Source: Christiangramia forsetii KT0803
GTDB taxonomy: Bacteria; Bacteroidota; Bacteroidia; Flavobacteriales; Flavobacteriaceae
NCBI RefSeq assembly: GCF_000060345.1
Contig: NC_008571.1
Location: 1,736,001-1,800,000 of the forward strand
Direction of reading: 5' to 3'
Length of the DNA: 64,000 nt
The position numbers and the translations under genes were made by a program. The notes under the pieces were generated by a model. That model had not been told where the DNA came from, ran no database searches, and saw only the letters and a program-made list of their open reading frames with translations. This document shows positions 18,558 through 28,725 of this stretch, piece by piece (positions within the stretch are counted from its first letter, which is position 1; the number at the start of each line of letters is the position of its first letter).

Positions 18558-21500
18558 ATGCTCGCTCTTATTAAACAGACAATTTTAATCTACCGACCAA
18601 TAATAAGCCTGCTATTATTTTTTGGATGCTATCTAAATTTGTCTGCTCAAAATCAAATTAGTTTTGAACGAATCTCTACTAATGATGGCCTTTCCCAAAG
18701 TGATATTAATGCCATTTACCAGGATAAAACCGGTTTTATCTGGTTTGGGACCCATGACGGCCTTAATAAATTTAATGGCTATAATTTTACAGTTTATAAG
18801 CCAAAAAAGGATGAAAATTCTATCAGCAGTAATTTAATCTTTTCAATCACCGGTGATAAAAAAGGCAATTTATGGATAGGGACTACGGGTAGCGGCCTCA
18901 ATTTTTTCGATAAAACCACCGATAAATTTACCACTTATAGGAATGATAAAAAGGATGCAAACAGTTTAAGCAATGACCATATAACCTGTTTATTCTTGGA
19001 TAAGAAAGGTCGCTTATGGATAGGAACCCGGGATGGTTTGAATCTACTGGATCTTCGCAAATCAAAGAATGAATATCGCTTTCAGCGTTTCTATATAGAA
19101 AAAGATAAAGGAAGTCCTGAGAATAACACTATTTATTCAATCTTCGAAGACAGTTCCGGTGAAATTTGGGCTGGAGGTCAAATTGGCTTATATAAATTAA
19201 AGTCGAATAACGAAGGGGCCACCGGTTTTTCAAAAGTGAATAAGGACCTTAATCTTCCCGAAGGGATGGTAGAAGCTATTGCACAGGATGATAACGGTAA
19301 ATTATTTTTTGGAACTTCTGACGGACTCTATTTTTTATCCGATCAAACGCAGCAAACGAAAAATGTTGTTCGTCTGGTTGACGGTTTCTTCAACGATATT
19401 CAAATAGATAAAGAAAATAATATTTGGGGTGGAACCAATAAAGGACTGATTTATCTTGAAAATGGAAAATTGCCTGTTGTTACAGACCATTTTCAGTATG
19501 ATCCCCGAAATTTAAACAGTCTCAGCAAAAATATTGTAAAATCCCTTTATACCGATGACACAGGAATTATTTGGGTTGGAACCAATGGTGGTGGTATCAA
19601 TAAATTTGATCCCGGGCATAAAGATTTTCGACATATAAGAAAAACTACTGCCGATAATAGCTTAAGCTATGATAAGATACGGGCTATGTATGAAGATTCT
19701 AACGGAACTTTATGGATAGGAACCGAAGGTGGAGGCTTGAATATGTTATTAGAGGAAGATAACCGGAATTATTCAGGATTTAAAAATTTTGAAACCGTCC
19801 TAAAGCCTTTTGCTTTATCAGAAATTGAAATCGATAATAAGAAAACCCTGCTTATTGGTGCAGAAGGAACTCCTTCTTTTTATAAACTTGATATTTCCAA
19901 TCCTGAAAAAATTAAAGAAAGTGATATCATCCCGATTCCTGAAATTGAATATAGCGTCTTTTCCTTTTTGACCGATAGTAACGAAAATTTATGGATAGGA
20001 ACGTATCGTGGCGGGGTACACAGATGGGTTAAGGATTCAGCATCTCCTGACGGATTTAAAAAACAACAATTTTTAAACGAGCAAAATAATCCTAACAGCA
20101 TTTCAGATAATATTATTCGGAGCATTTATGAAGATAGTAAAGGAAATATCTGGTTTGCCACGGGGGATGGATTAGCACGGCTAAAAAAGGATCAGATTGA
20201 AAAAGAGAATCCGGATTTCATCAATTACAAACATCAAAAAGGCGATACTACCAGTATAAGTCATGATTATATTTTAAGCCTGCATGAAAGCAAAGACGGA
20301 GCGCTATGGATAGGAACCTTTGGTGGTGGCTTGGATAAATTTATTCCGGCGTCACAATCCCAACCTGAACGTTTTATTTCATATTCCGAAGAAGATGGCC
20401 TGCCAAATAATGTGATTAAAGGAATTCTTGAAGATGAAAAAGGAAATTTATGGCTATCCACAAATAAAGGACTTTCCAGGTTTAATCCGGAAAAAGAGAC
20501 CTTTAAGAATTTTAATGTTAATGACGGACTCCAGAATAATGAATTTCAGGAATTAGCTTTTTTGAAGCGGGATGACGGTGAAATGCTCTTTGGGGGAATC
20601 AATGGATTTAATGCCTTTTACCCCAGTAAAATTATAGAGAACCCCTACCCTCCGGAAACAGTAATTACCAATTTTTCCATTGCGAATAAACCCGTTAAAA
20701 TAGATGAAAAGCTAAAAGGAAGAATTGTTCTGGATAAATCTATTACGGAAACTGAAAATATTAAAGTAAAGTACAATCAGAATAATATTTCCTTTGAATT
20801 CGCGGGGCTTCATTATGCCTCCCCTAAAAAAAACAAGTATGCCTATAAATTAGAAGGTTTTGATGAAGATTGGATTTATACAGATTCTGAAAAGCGTTTT
20901 GCAACCTATACTAATTTAAACCCGGGCGATTATATCTTAAAAATCAAGTCTACTAATAATGATGGAATATGGGATCCCACACCAGCAGAATTGGCAATTG
21001 AGGTAATCCCCCCTTTCTGGATGACCAATACTGCCTATGTGATCTATTTTCTGCTTTTTATTGCTTTACTCTATGCGCTTCTTAAATACACGATAATCAG
21101 CACTACTAAAAAACATCAGCTGGAGATGGAGCATCTGGAAAAAGAAAAAAATGAGGAATTGCAACAGATGAAAATGGATTTTTTCACGAATGTCTCTCAC
21201 GAATTTCGGACGCCTCTTACGTTAATAAAAGGCCCTCTGGAATATTTACAACAAAAAGGTAAAGATCTGGATTATAGCATTATTGAGAACCAGTATGCTA
21301 TGATGTATAAAAACACGAAATACTTATTAAGGTTATTGACGCAATTACTGGATTTTGAAAAGATGGATCAGGGTAAAATGAAGCTGACCGTTAGAGAAGG
21401 TAATATTGTAAAATTCCTTAAAGAAGTTGGTGAGCCCTTTAAATTTATTAGCGAAAAGAAGAATATCGAATATAAATTTGAAACTGAAAAAAGTAGTATC

Positions 21501-22778
21501 ACTTCCTGTTTTGATCCCGATGCCTTAGAGAAAATAATGAACAACCTTTTATCTAATGCGTTTAAATTCTGCCCTATAGACGGCTATGTTTTAGTCAAAA
21601 TAAAAATTGATAAAAAGCAGATAGACGGACAAGTTTCAGAAGTGGTCGTTATAGAAGTGACCGATTCCGGAGCTGGAATTTCAGCAGCTAAAAAAGAGCG
21701 AATCTTTAAGAGGTTTTATAGCAAAGATATTTCAAGGGAAAAACAAATGGTGGGAACAGGCATTGGCCTTAGTTATACCAAAAGCCTGGTAGATCATCAT
21801 TTAGGTACTATAAATATTGATAAAAATGAAAAGGGCGGCTCTACCTTCGTTATAAGCCTACCCAAAGATAAAAGCTCTTACATCAATAAAGAAGGTATCA
21901 AACTATATAAAGGGAAGGATAAAGAGATCCTTCTAAATCCGGCAAATTCGTCGTCCTACCTTATTTCTCTAAGTGATGAGAAAAATGATAAAAACATTTT
22001 TAAAGACCGGCCTGAACTACCAATCATACTGGTAGTAGATGATAATAAAGATATCCGGAAATTTATAAGACAAAGCCTGCAGGATAATTATAATATTCAG
22101 GAAGCTGAAAATGGCAGGGAAGGTTTTGAAAAAGCAAAAGAAATAGTTCCCAATATTATCATTAGTGACCTTATCATGCCTGAGATGGATGGCATAGAAT
22201 TTTGTCATCATTGTAAAAATGACCCGGCTACCAGCCATATTCCATTCTTACTATTAACCGCTAAAGATTCCCAGGAGAGTGAATTGGTGGCCATGGAAAG
22301 CGGGGCCGATGATTACTTAATAAAACCTTTTAACCTGGAGCTCCTTCAGTTAAAACTGAAGAATATTATTACAAAACGAAATCATCTAAGGAAACGTTTC
22401 AACAGGGAAATCATTCTAAAACCAGAAGATGTTACGGTAACCTCTGCCGATGAAAAATTCCTTCAGCAGGCCATGGATATTGTGGAGAATAATATGATGA
22501 ATACCGATTTTAGTGTGGAAATGCTCGTTAAGGAAATGGGATTAAGTCGAAGCAATCTTTACCTGAAACTAAAAGAAATTACCGGTCTTTCTTCAAGTGA
22601 ATTTATTCGCAGTATCAGATTAAAAAGAGCAGTCCAGTTACTTGAAAAAAGTGACCTTTCGGTGAAGGAAATAATGTATATGACAGGTTTTAATACAGCC
22701 TCCTATTTTGCTAAATGTTTCAAAAAACAGTTTGGTAAGACTCCTAGCGAATACGTGAATAAATTAAATAATACCTGA
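18558..22778 (+). CDS. Hybrid two-component system sensor/regulator (HTCS)
   Basis: A 1406-residue one-protein sensor and transcription factor. It has a signal sequence (to about residue 31), a periplasmic sensor of many Reg_prop beta-propeller repeats (ISTNDGLSQSDINAI, then repeated GxxWIGTxxGGL units, about residues 33-735), a Y_Y_Y domain, one transmembrane helix (about 822-843), HisKA with His881 in SHEFRTP, HATPase_c, a receiver domain with Asp1204 in ISDLIMPEMDG, and an AraC-type helix-turn-helix (about 1322-1403). HTCS proteins bind oligosaccharides from their PUL substrate in the periplasm and switch on susCD and hydrolase genes. It stands at the edge of the PUL and is the only regulator in it, so it probably controls both divergent operons. 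Confidence 0.95.
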   Translation: MLALIKQTILIYRPIISLLLFFGCYLNLSAQNQISFERISTNDGLSQSDINAIYQDKTGFIWFGTHDGLNKFNGYNFTVYKPKKDENSISSNLIFSITGDKKGNLWIGTTGSGLNFFDKTTDKFTTYRNDKKDANSLSNDHITCLFLDKKGRLWIGTRDGLNLLDLRKSKNEYRFQRFYIEKDKGSPENNTIYSIFEDSSGEIWAGGQIGLYKLKSNNEGATGFSKVNKDLNLPEGMVEAIAQDDNGKLFFGTSDGLYFLSDQTQQTKNVVRLVDGFFNDIQIDKENNIWGGTNKGLIYLENGKLPVVTDHFQYDPRNLNSLSKNIVKSLYTDDTGIIWVGTNGGGINKFDPGHKDFRHIRKTTADNSLSYDKIRAMYEDSNGTLWIGTEGGGLNMLLEEDNRNYSGFKNFETVLKPFALSEIEIDNKKTLLIGAEGTPSFYKLDISNPEKIKESDIIPIPEIEYSVFSFLTDSNENLWIGTYRGGVHRWVKDSASPDGFKKQQFLNEQNNPNSISDNIIRSIYEDSKGNIWFATGDGLARLKKDQIEKENPDFINYKHQKGDTTSISHDYILSLHESKDGALWIGTFGGGLDKFIPASQSQPERFISYSEEDGLPNNVIKGILEDEKGNLWLSTNKGLSRFNPEKETFKNFNVNDGLQNNEFQELAFLKRDDGEMLFGGINGFNAFYPSKIIENPYPPETVITNFSIANKPVKIDEKLKGRIVLDKSITETENIKVKYNQNNISFEFAGLHYASPKKNKYAYKLEGFDEDWIYTDSEKRFATYTNLNPGDYILKIKSTNNDGIWDPTPAELAIEVIPPFWMTNTAYVIYFLLFIALLYALLKYTIISTTKKHQLEMEHLEKEKNEELQQMKMDFFTNVSHEFRTPLTLIKGPLEYLQQKGKDLDYSIIENQYAMMYKNTKYLLRLLTQLLDFEKMDQGKMKLTVREGNIVKFLKEVGEPFKFISEKKNIEYKFETEKSSITSCFDPDALEKIMNNLLSNAFKFCPIDGYVLVKIKIDKKQIDGQVSEVVVIEVTDSGAGISAAKKERIFKRFYSKDISREKQMVGTGIGLSYTKSLVDHHLGTINIDKNEKGGSTFVISLPKDKSSYINKEGIKLYKGKDKEILLNPANSSSYLISLSDEKNDKNIFKDRPELPIILVVDDNKDIRKFIRQSLQDNYNIQEAENGREGFEKAKEIVPNIIISDLIMPEMDGIEFCHHCKNDPATSHIPFLLLTAKDSQESELVAMESGADDYLIKPFNLELLQLKLKNIITKRNHLRKRFNREIILKPEDVTVTSADEKFLQQAMDIVENNMMNTDFSVEMLVKEMGLSRSNLYLKLKEITGLSSSEFIRSIRLKRAVQLLEKSDLSVKEIMYMTGFNTASYFAKCFKKQFGKTPSEYVNKLNNT

Positions 22779-23064
22779 TCATAGATTTCAAATTCGATAG
22801 GTGTTATTTTGAATTCAAACTTTTCGAGAATAAAAAACAGCAATTAGATTTAATTAGAAATTCAACCATCTACCTTCTTTAAATATTCGCTATAACTACT
22901 GATTACAAGCACCTTAAATAAAATAAATTTAATTTAAAGAATACCCGCGAAACATTTGATATAGCTTTTTAAACATACGTAGCCTTCATTTTACAGGTTA
23001 AATCCAATATTTACCTACTTTGTTATTTCAAAATATATAAGCAGTGGGATTAATCCATATTTGT

Positions 23065-24783
23065 ATGAAGAAGTATATTCTCAAAATTTCCGAAGCAATT
23101 TTTACGAAGCATCATTACTTGCTGGTTATACCTATTGTATTTTTTATATCCTGTGCTACAAATGCACAATCAGATGTTTCAAAAAATAGCCAGAAAAAGC
23201 CTAATATCATCTATATAATGGCAGATGATCATACTACGCAGGCTTTTGGCATATACGGAAGCAGGCTTGCCCAACTAAACCCAACGCCGGTGCTGGATAG
23301 TTTAGCACGTGATGGGATGATCTTTGACAATGCGTTCGTAAACAACTCCATTTGCGTACCCAGTCGAGCGGCTATTTTAACAGGTCAACGGGCCCAGACT
23401 AATGGAGTGATAGATCTGGAAGGAACACTTCCCGTAGAAAAACAATATTTGCCTAAAGAAATGAGCAAACTGGGTTATCAAACTGCGCTCGTAGGTAAAT
23501 GGCACTTACATGACGAACCTGCAGCTTTTGATTACTACCAGGTATTGCCGGTGCAGGGTAAATATTTTGATCCTGACTTCAGAGTCCGCGGTGAAAAGTC
23601 CTGGCCACAAAATGTGATAAAAACTAAAGGACATTCTACAGATATCATTACCGATATTAGTTTAGACTGGTTAAAAAATAAGCGTGATCCGAACAAACCA
23701 TTCTTTCTGATGCATCATTTTAAAGCGCCGCATGATGACTTTGAACATGCCCCCAGATATGAAGACTATCTCAAAAATGCTTTTATACCAGAACCGGCCA
23801 GCATGTATTATAACGCTGATAATGGTTCTATCGCTACAAGAGGTGTCCACGATTCCCTTACGCGAATTATAGGTTCCTCGGTTTCAAGAAGAAATTTGGT
23901 AAGAAACCAGGCCATGAATATTTATCCCGAAAAAGAAATATATAAGAACTATCGGGATGCGGGAGATATTGATATTAGCGAACATATTCCTTTTGAACTG
24001 GATGCCGAAGAACGAAAATATACTAGTGCTGTATATCAGGATTATCTTAAAAAATATCTTCGGGCAGTGAAAGGTGTTGATGATAATGTAAAACGATTGC
24101 TCGATTACCTGGAGCAGGAAGGGCTAATGGAAAACACCATTATTGTCTATACCGGGGATCAGGGGTTTATGCTTGGAGAGCATGATTATATAGATAAACG
24201 CTGGATGTATGATGAATCTATGCGCATGCCTTTTTTTGTTCGATATCCCAAAACCATACAAGCCGGCACCCGTACCAATGCCATTATAAACAATACAGAC
24301 TTTGCTCCTACCCTTATAGAATTAGCAGGCGGAAAAACTCCTGATTATATGCAGGGACACAGTTTTAAAACCATCCTCGAAACCGGGAAAGAACCTGAAG
24401 ATTGGCAGGATGCCACCTACTATCGTTACTGGATGCATATGGCTCATAAACATGGAAACCCAGCACATTTTGGTATAAGGACAAAGGATTTTAAACTTAT
24501 TTTCTTTTATGGAAAATACTGGGTAGATACTGAAGACCCCAATGCTACCTGGAACAAGGAAAGCTGGGGGAACGATTTTAAACGGCACACCCCGGTGGCC
24601 TGGGAGTTTTATGATCTAAGAAACGATCCTTACGAAATGAATAATGCATATGACGATCCTTATTATAAGGAGATCATTTCGAATTTGAAAATCAGGTTGA
24701 AAGATCTCAGAGAAGAACTTAACGAAACTGATAAAAATTATCCCCACATCCAGAAAATTATTGATGAACACTGGGAAAATTAA
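23065..24783 (+). CDS. Family S1 sulfatase lipoprotein (formylglycine-dependent)
   Basis: This enzyme hydrolyses sulfate esters from a glycan in the periplasm or at the cell surface. The maturation motif CVPSR (Cys97 counted from the ATG at 23065) would be converted to formylglycine. ADDHTTQAFG carries the metal-binding Asp pair, and KWHLH, HHFKAPHDD and TGDQGFMLGEH are the other sulfatase signatures. A signal peptide with lipobox FISC makes it a lipoprotein. The frame also allows a GTG start seven codons upstream. It resembles S1 sulfatases acting on 6-sulfate of hexoses; in this PUL, L-galactose-6-sulfate of porphyran is the likely target, which is inference from context. It is followed by a strong terminator. 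Confidence 0.9.
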   Translation: MKKYILKISEAIFTKHHYLLVIPIVFFISCATNAQSDVSKNSQKKPNIIYIMADDHTTQAFGIYGSRLAQLNPTPVLDSLARDGMIFDNAFVNNSICVPSRAAILTGQRAQTNGVIDLEGTLPVEKQYLPKEMSKLGYQTALVGKWHLHDEPAAFDYYQVLPVQGKYFDPDFRVRGEKSWPQNVIKTKGHSTDIITDISLDWLKNKRDPNKPFFLMHHFKAPHDDFEHAPRYEDYLKNAFIPEPASMYYNADNGSIATRGVHDSLTRIIGSSVSRRNLVRNQAMNIYPEKEIYKNYRDAGDIDISEHIPFELDAEERKYTSAVYQDYLKKYLRAVKGVDDNVKRLLDYLEQEGLMENTIIVYTGDQGFMLGEHDYIDKRWMYDESMRMPFFVRYPKTIQAGTRTNAIINNTDFAPTLIELAGGKTPDYMQGHSFKTILETGKEPEDWQDATYYRYWMHMAHKHGNPAHFGIRTKDFKLIFFYGKYWVDTEDPNATWNKESWGNDFKRHTPVAWEFYDLRNDPYEMNNAYDDPYYKEIISNLKIRLKDLREELNETDKNYPHIQKIIDEHWEN

Positions 24784-24810
24784 GTTTACGTAATTGTTTG
24801 ATTAGCCTTT

Positions 24811-24836
24811 GGGGGAACAATAGTTCCCCCTTTTTT
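24811..24836 (+). terminator. Rho-independent terminator between sulfatase and GH2 genes
   Basis: GGGGGAAC, loop AATA, GTTCCCCC, then TTTTTT. This perfect eight-pair GC-rich stem lies only 17 bp before the GH2 start codon. It should end sulfatase transcription or reduce read-through into GH2. Confidence 0.9.
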
Positions 24837-24853
24837 AAGAAAAATATATCTCC

Positions 24854-27800
24854 ATGAAAATTAATATTCTATTAGTTGCACTATTCGCTCTTATCCATAT
24901 CCCTGCTTTAAATGCGCAGGATTTGAACGACTGGGAAAATCCGGCCGTAACAGGTATCAATAAACTACCTGCAAGGGCTACTATGTATTCGTTTTCCAAT
25001 AAGCAGGCAGCTATAAATTTGAATAAAGAAAATTCAGATCGTGTAAAATCTCTGAACGGTACCTGGCAATTTAATTTTTCCACCAGCCCTTCATCGGCTC
25101 CTGAAAATTTTCTAAATAAATATTTTAAAGATTGGACAAGCATTGAAGTTCCTGCAAATTGGGAATTGCAGGGTTTTGGAATGCCTATTTATACAAATTC
25201 CCAACATCCGTGGGGAACCAATGATTACCCCAATATCCCAGAAGACAATAATCCCGTTGGAATCTATAAAAGGAAGTTTACAGTTCCCAATTCGTGGCAG
25301 GATATGCAAGTGCGTATTCATTTTGGAGGGGTAACTTCGGCGTTTTATTTGTATATAAATGGAGAAAAAGTAGGTTATAGCCAGGGAAGTCGCTTACCTG
25401 CAGAATTTGATATTAGTCCTTATCTAAAAAAAGGAGAAAATACCGTGATTGCCAAAGTTTTTAGGTGGTCTGATGGTTCCTACCTGGAAGCCCAGGATCA
25501 TTGGAAACTCAGCGGGATTCACCGTGATGTTTTATTGCTGGCTGAACCAAAAACGGCCATATCAGATTTCTTTGTAAAGACTGAATTGGATAAAGAATAT
25601 AAAAACGCAACATTACTCATTAAGCCATCTATTAAAACTTCGGAAAACACCGATTATAAGAATTGGCAATTATCAGCTGAATTATTTGATACTGAAGGAG
25701 AACCTATAGCTCAGGAAACCATTCCACTTTCAGAAATAACCGATTACAGGTATTCGCAACGATGGACTGAAAAATTCGATTTCATTAATATTCCGATAGA
25801 AAATCCTAAAAAATGGACGGCAGAAACGCCCAACCTGTATACACTTACACTGAGTTTAATAGATTTAAATTCAGAAATTACCGAAGTAAAAAGCACCAGT
25901 GTTGGTTTTAGAAAATATGAAACCAAGGATGGTGTATTTATGGTAAATGGCCAGCCTGTAAAAATTTATGGGGTAAATCGTCATGATCACAACCAGAAAA
26001 CTGGGAAGACGGTTAGTTATGAAGATATGAAACGGGATGTTGAGCTGCTGAAATTATATAATTTCAATGCCGTTCGAACCAGTCACTATCCAAACAATCC
26101 TGAATTCTATGACCTATGTGATGAATACGGGATCTATGTAATGGATGAGGCTAATATAGAGTCCCACGGTTTACGGGGAGAACTCACCAATAATTCTGCC
26201 TGGGGAAATGCTTTTTTAGACCGAATGATACGAATGGTTGAAAGGGATAAAAATCATCCCAGTATATTTTCCTGGTCTTTAGGAAATGAGTCCGGACTTG
26301 GCCCGCTACATGGTGCACTTTCCGGCTATACAAAGTATATGGATCCAGATCGCCTGGTTCATTACGAAGGGGCCAATGGCGGTGGAGGCAAGCTTTCTCC
26401 CCAGAGCAGGAACACCCCTGAAGACCCTTATAATATTGTCGACTTTGTTAGCCGAATGTACCCTACCCCACAGGAGTTTTTGGAAATGGATGCTTCACAA
26501 ACAGGAATGAAACCTTTACTCGCCATAGAATATTCACACGCCATGGGGAACTCCAACGGTGGCTTAAAAGATATTTGGGATATTGTGCATGCAAGTCCAC
26601 GCTGGGCTGGTGGTTTCATCTGGGACTGGATGGACCAGGGCATACTGGTAGAAAAGGATGGCTGTGAGCAATATGCTTATGGTGGATATTTCGGCGAACC
26701 CTACCACGATAGCAATTTCAATATTAACGGGATTATAAATTCAGATCAAACGGTGAAACCGGTGATGTATGAATGCAAGTATATTTTTCAGCCATTTGTT
26801 TTTGAAAATTTCAATGCTGAAAAAAACACGTTAGAAATAACTAAACGCCGAAAATTTGCAGCATGGAATGATTATGAATTTTCATATGAAATTCAGGAAG
26901 ACGGAATCTCAATTGCTACTGGTGCAATCGCTGATGGAGCAAATATTTCAGAAGAAACACATTCAGTAATATTAGACTCTAATTATACCGAAAAGAAAGG
27001 AAAAGAATATCATTTAAATGTTTACGCAAAATTAAAAAAGGAAACAAAATGGGCTGATAAAGGCTATGTCCAGGCGCAGGAACAATTTGCGCTACCAGCA
27101 ACCGAGACTTTATTAAAATTTCCACAGGCACAGGGAGAAAAAATCAGCATTAAAGAACAGGATGTAAAACTCATTATTGAAAATGTTGATTTTGAAGTAG
27201 TGTTTGATACAAAAGTTGGTACACTGGAAGAATTCAGCTTTAAGAATAAAGATTTAATTACCAGTCCTGTAAAACCTAATTTCTGGAGGGCGATGACCGA
27301 TAATGACCGGCTGGGATGGCATACCGATGAAAATCTCAAATTCTGGAAAAGTGCCACTCAAAACCAAACATTATTAAAAATTGAAGAAGAAAAAATTGAT
27401 GATCATACTATTATTATCAATACCTATCATCAACTTGCCGATGGAGGTGCCACACAGAAAACAAGCTATACTATTAATTCTGATGCCAGCATAGAAATCA
27501 CCAGCGAACTTTCTACAAGCAACCATTTGTCATGGATCCCAAGGATTGGAGTGGAACTAGGTCTGGCTCCTTCCCTATCCAAAATTAAATGGTTTGGCAA
27601 AGGCCCGCACGAAAATTATAATGATCGTAGTGAAGCTGCTTTTGTGGGACAGTACAACAGTAATCTCGAAGAATTCCCGACCTCCTATGTTTATCCCCAG
27701 GCAAATGCTAACCGAATGGATACGCGCTGGGTTCAGTTTAAAGATAAAAAGGGCGATGGCCTCAAATTTACTGGTAGTTTATTTGAATTTAGTGCTTATC

Positions 27801-28003
27801 CCTATTCCAATGAAAATTTAGAAAAAGCGACCAACATCTGTGAATTGGAAGAAGGCGATTATACCACACTCAATATAGATCACAAGCAGATGGGCGTTGG
27901 AGGTTTTAATTCCTGGAGCTGGAAAGCAGCACCTTTAGAGAAATATCGCATTCCTCCGGGAAATTATATTTATAAAATAAAAATACAGCCTGTGGGGTTT
28001 TAG
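24854..28003 (+). CDS. GH2 beta-galactosidase (LacZ-like, secreted)
   Basis: A 1049-residue five-domain enzyme of the LacZ type that releases terminal beta-D-galactose. It has a signal peptide ending near LNAQ, then a sugar-binding domain (WELQGFGMPIYTN, SDGSYLEAQDHWKLSGIHRDV), an Ig-like domain, the TIM barrel with acid/base Glu479 in SLGNESG and nucleophile Glu559 in AIEYSHAMGNS, GGFIWDWMDQG, and a C-terminal Bgal_small_N domain (FWRAMTDNDRLGW, WFGKGPHENYNDR). All catalytic residues are present. In the PUL it would remove non-reducing D-galactose from agar or porphyran oligosaccharides in the periplasm. A strong terminator separates it from the sulfatase gene. Confidence 0.93.
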   Translation: MKINILLVALFALIHIPALNAQDLNDWENPAVTGINKLPARATMYSFSNKQAAINLNKENSDRVKSLNGTWQFNFSTSPSSAPENFLNKYFKDWTSIEVPANWELQGFGMPIYTNSQHPWGTNDYPNIPEDNNPVGIYKRKFTVPNSWQDMQVRIHFGGVTSAFYLYINGEKVGYSQGSRLPAEFDISPYLKKGENTVIAKVFRWSDGSYLEAQDHWKLSGIHRDVLLLAEPKTAISDFFVKTELDKEYKNATLLIKPSIKTSENTDYKNWQLSAELFDTEGEPIAQETIPLSEITDYRYSQRWTEKFDFINIPIENPKKWTAETPNLYTLTLSLIDLNSEITEVKSTSVGFRKYETKDGVFMVNGQPVKIYGVNRHDHNQKTGKTVSYEDMKRDVELLKLYNFNAVRTSHYPNNPEFYDLCDEYGIYVMDEANIESHGLRGELTNNSAWGNAFLDRMIRMVERDKNHPSIFSWSLGNESGLGPLHGALSGYTKYMDPDRLVHYEGANGGGGKLSPQSRNTPEDPYNIVDFVSRMYPTPQEFLEMDASQTGMKPLLAIEYSHAMGNSNGGLKDIWDIVHASPRWAGGFIWDWMDQGILVEKDGCEQYAYGGYFGEPYHDSNFNINGIINSDQTVKPVMYECKYIFQPFVFENFNAEKNTLEITKRRKFAAWNDYEFSYEIQEDGISIATGAIADGANISEETHSVILDSNYTEKKGKEYHLNVYAKLKKETKWADKGYVQAQEQFALPATETLLKFPQAQGEKISIKEQDVKLIIENVDFEVVFDTKVGTLEEFSFKNKDLITSPVKPNFWRAMTDNDRLGWHTDENLKFWKSATQNQTLLKIEEEKIDDHTIIINTYHQLADGGATQKTSYTINSDASIEITSELSTSNHLSWIPRIGVELGLAPSLSKIKWFGKGPHENYNDRSEAAFVGQYNSNLEEFPTSYVYPQANANRMDTRWVQFKDKKGDGLKFTGSLFEFSAYPYSNENLEKATNICELEEGDYTTLNIDHKQMGVGGFNSWSWKAAPLEKYRIPPGNYIYKIKIQPVGF

Positions 28004-28365
28004 AATAAAATTGATTGTATTCTGAAATTATGAAATTGGATAACATATCCTAATCCTTGTCCAAAGGTTCTGTAAAACCAAATCTAATCTTTGTTTTTCG
28101 GCTTCAGTCTCTTTGTTGTTTCTCTCCATACCAAGCGGAGCAGGAATTTAGTTAAAGGAAAGCCCTGTTTTGTGTTATCAAAGCGAAGAAATACAGGGAT
28201 CAAGAGATTCCTCTTTCTTTGGAATGACATCCTTGAAACTGTATCTAGTATTTTTTACGAAGGATGTAGTAAGAGACAACTATTGGCTGGTTAAACAAGC
28301 AAATATTATCCTGAAAAGTTAAAATCTGAGTTCAGATTAAAGTAATTTAAAATTAGAATATATCA
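28004..28365. repeat. Convergent intergenic region with degenerate dispersed-repeat-like sequence
   Basis: About 360 bp between the GH2 gene and the end of the minus-strand operon. The stretch at about 28090-28300 contains CCCTGT...ACAGGG inverted ends and GAGATTCCTC...GGAATGACA, which resembles the intergenic palindromic repeats seen in many flavobacterial genomes. No second copy is present in this window, so its repeat nature is inferred. An open frame of 67 codons inside has no coding character. Confidence 0.35.
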
Positions 28366-28713
28366 CTACTCTAGCTTGAAAATTTGCTCCAAAGGCACCC
28401 ATTTTTGCCCGTTTTCAGCCCACGGTAATCTTTGCTGAAATGTATCCATCAGTTTTTCCCATTCCTTTACTTTAGGGTTCTCAGCATCCATTCTGGCCTT
28501 TTTTTCATGGTCAAAAGTTTCATCCACTTCCATGATCATAAATAACCGATTACCGGTAAGATAGATTTCCATGTCTATAATCCCGGCGTCCTTAATGCTT
28601 CTGGTAATCTCTGGCCAGGCATTGCCCGCAGCATGGTATTCTTTATATTTTTCAATCAGTTGCGGGTCATCCTTTAGGTCGCAGGAATAACATAATCTTT
28701 TTATAGCACTCAT
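28366..28713 (-). CDS. L-sugar mutarotase, RhaM family (DUF718)
   Basis: A 115-residue protein of the L-rhamnose mutarotase family, which interconverts the alpha and beta anomers of L-sugars. Family features are the start KRLCYSCDLKDD, the active-site stretch EYHAAGNAWPEI, NRLFMIMEVDETFD and the Trp-rich end. Members act on L-rhamnose, L-fucose or related sugars. As the last gene of an operon for L-galactose breakdown, it probably equilibrates L-galactose (or L-fucose) after uptake, in the cytoplasm. It starts 12 bp after the permease stop. The substrate is inferred from neighbours. Confidence 0.85.
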   Translation of the reverse strand: MSAIKRLCYSCDLKDDPQLIEKYKEYHAAGNAWPEITRSIKDAGIIDMEIYLTGNRLFMIMEVDETFDHEKKARMDAENPKVKEWEKLMDTFQQRLPWAENGQKWVPLEQIFKLE

Positions 28714-28725
28714 TTTCTTCTGAAA

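Noticed and set aside
28091-28294. 67-codon open frame in the convergent gap after the GH2 gene
   Set aside because: Composition is that of an intergenic palindromic repeat; no start context or homologue recognised.
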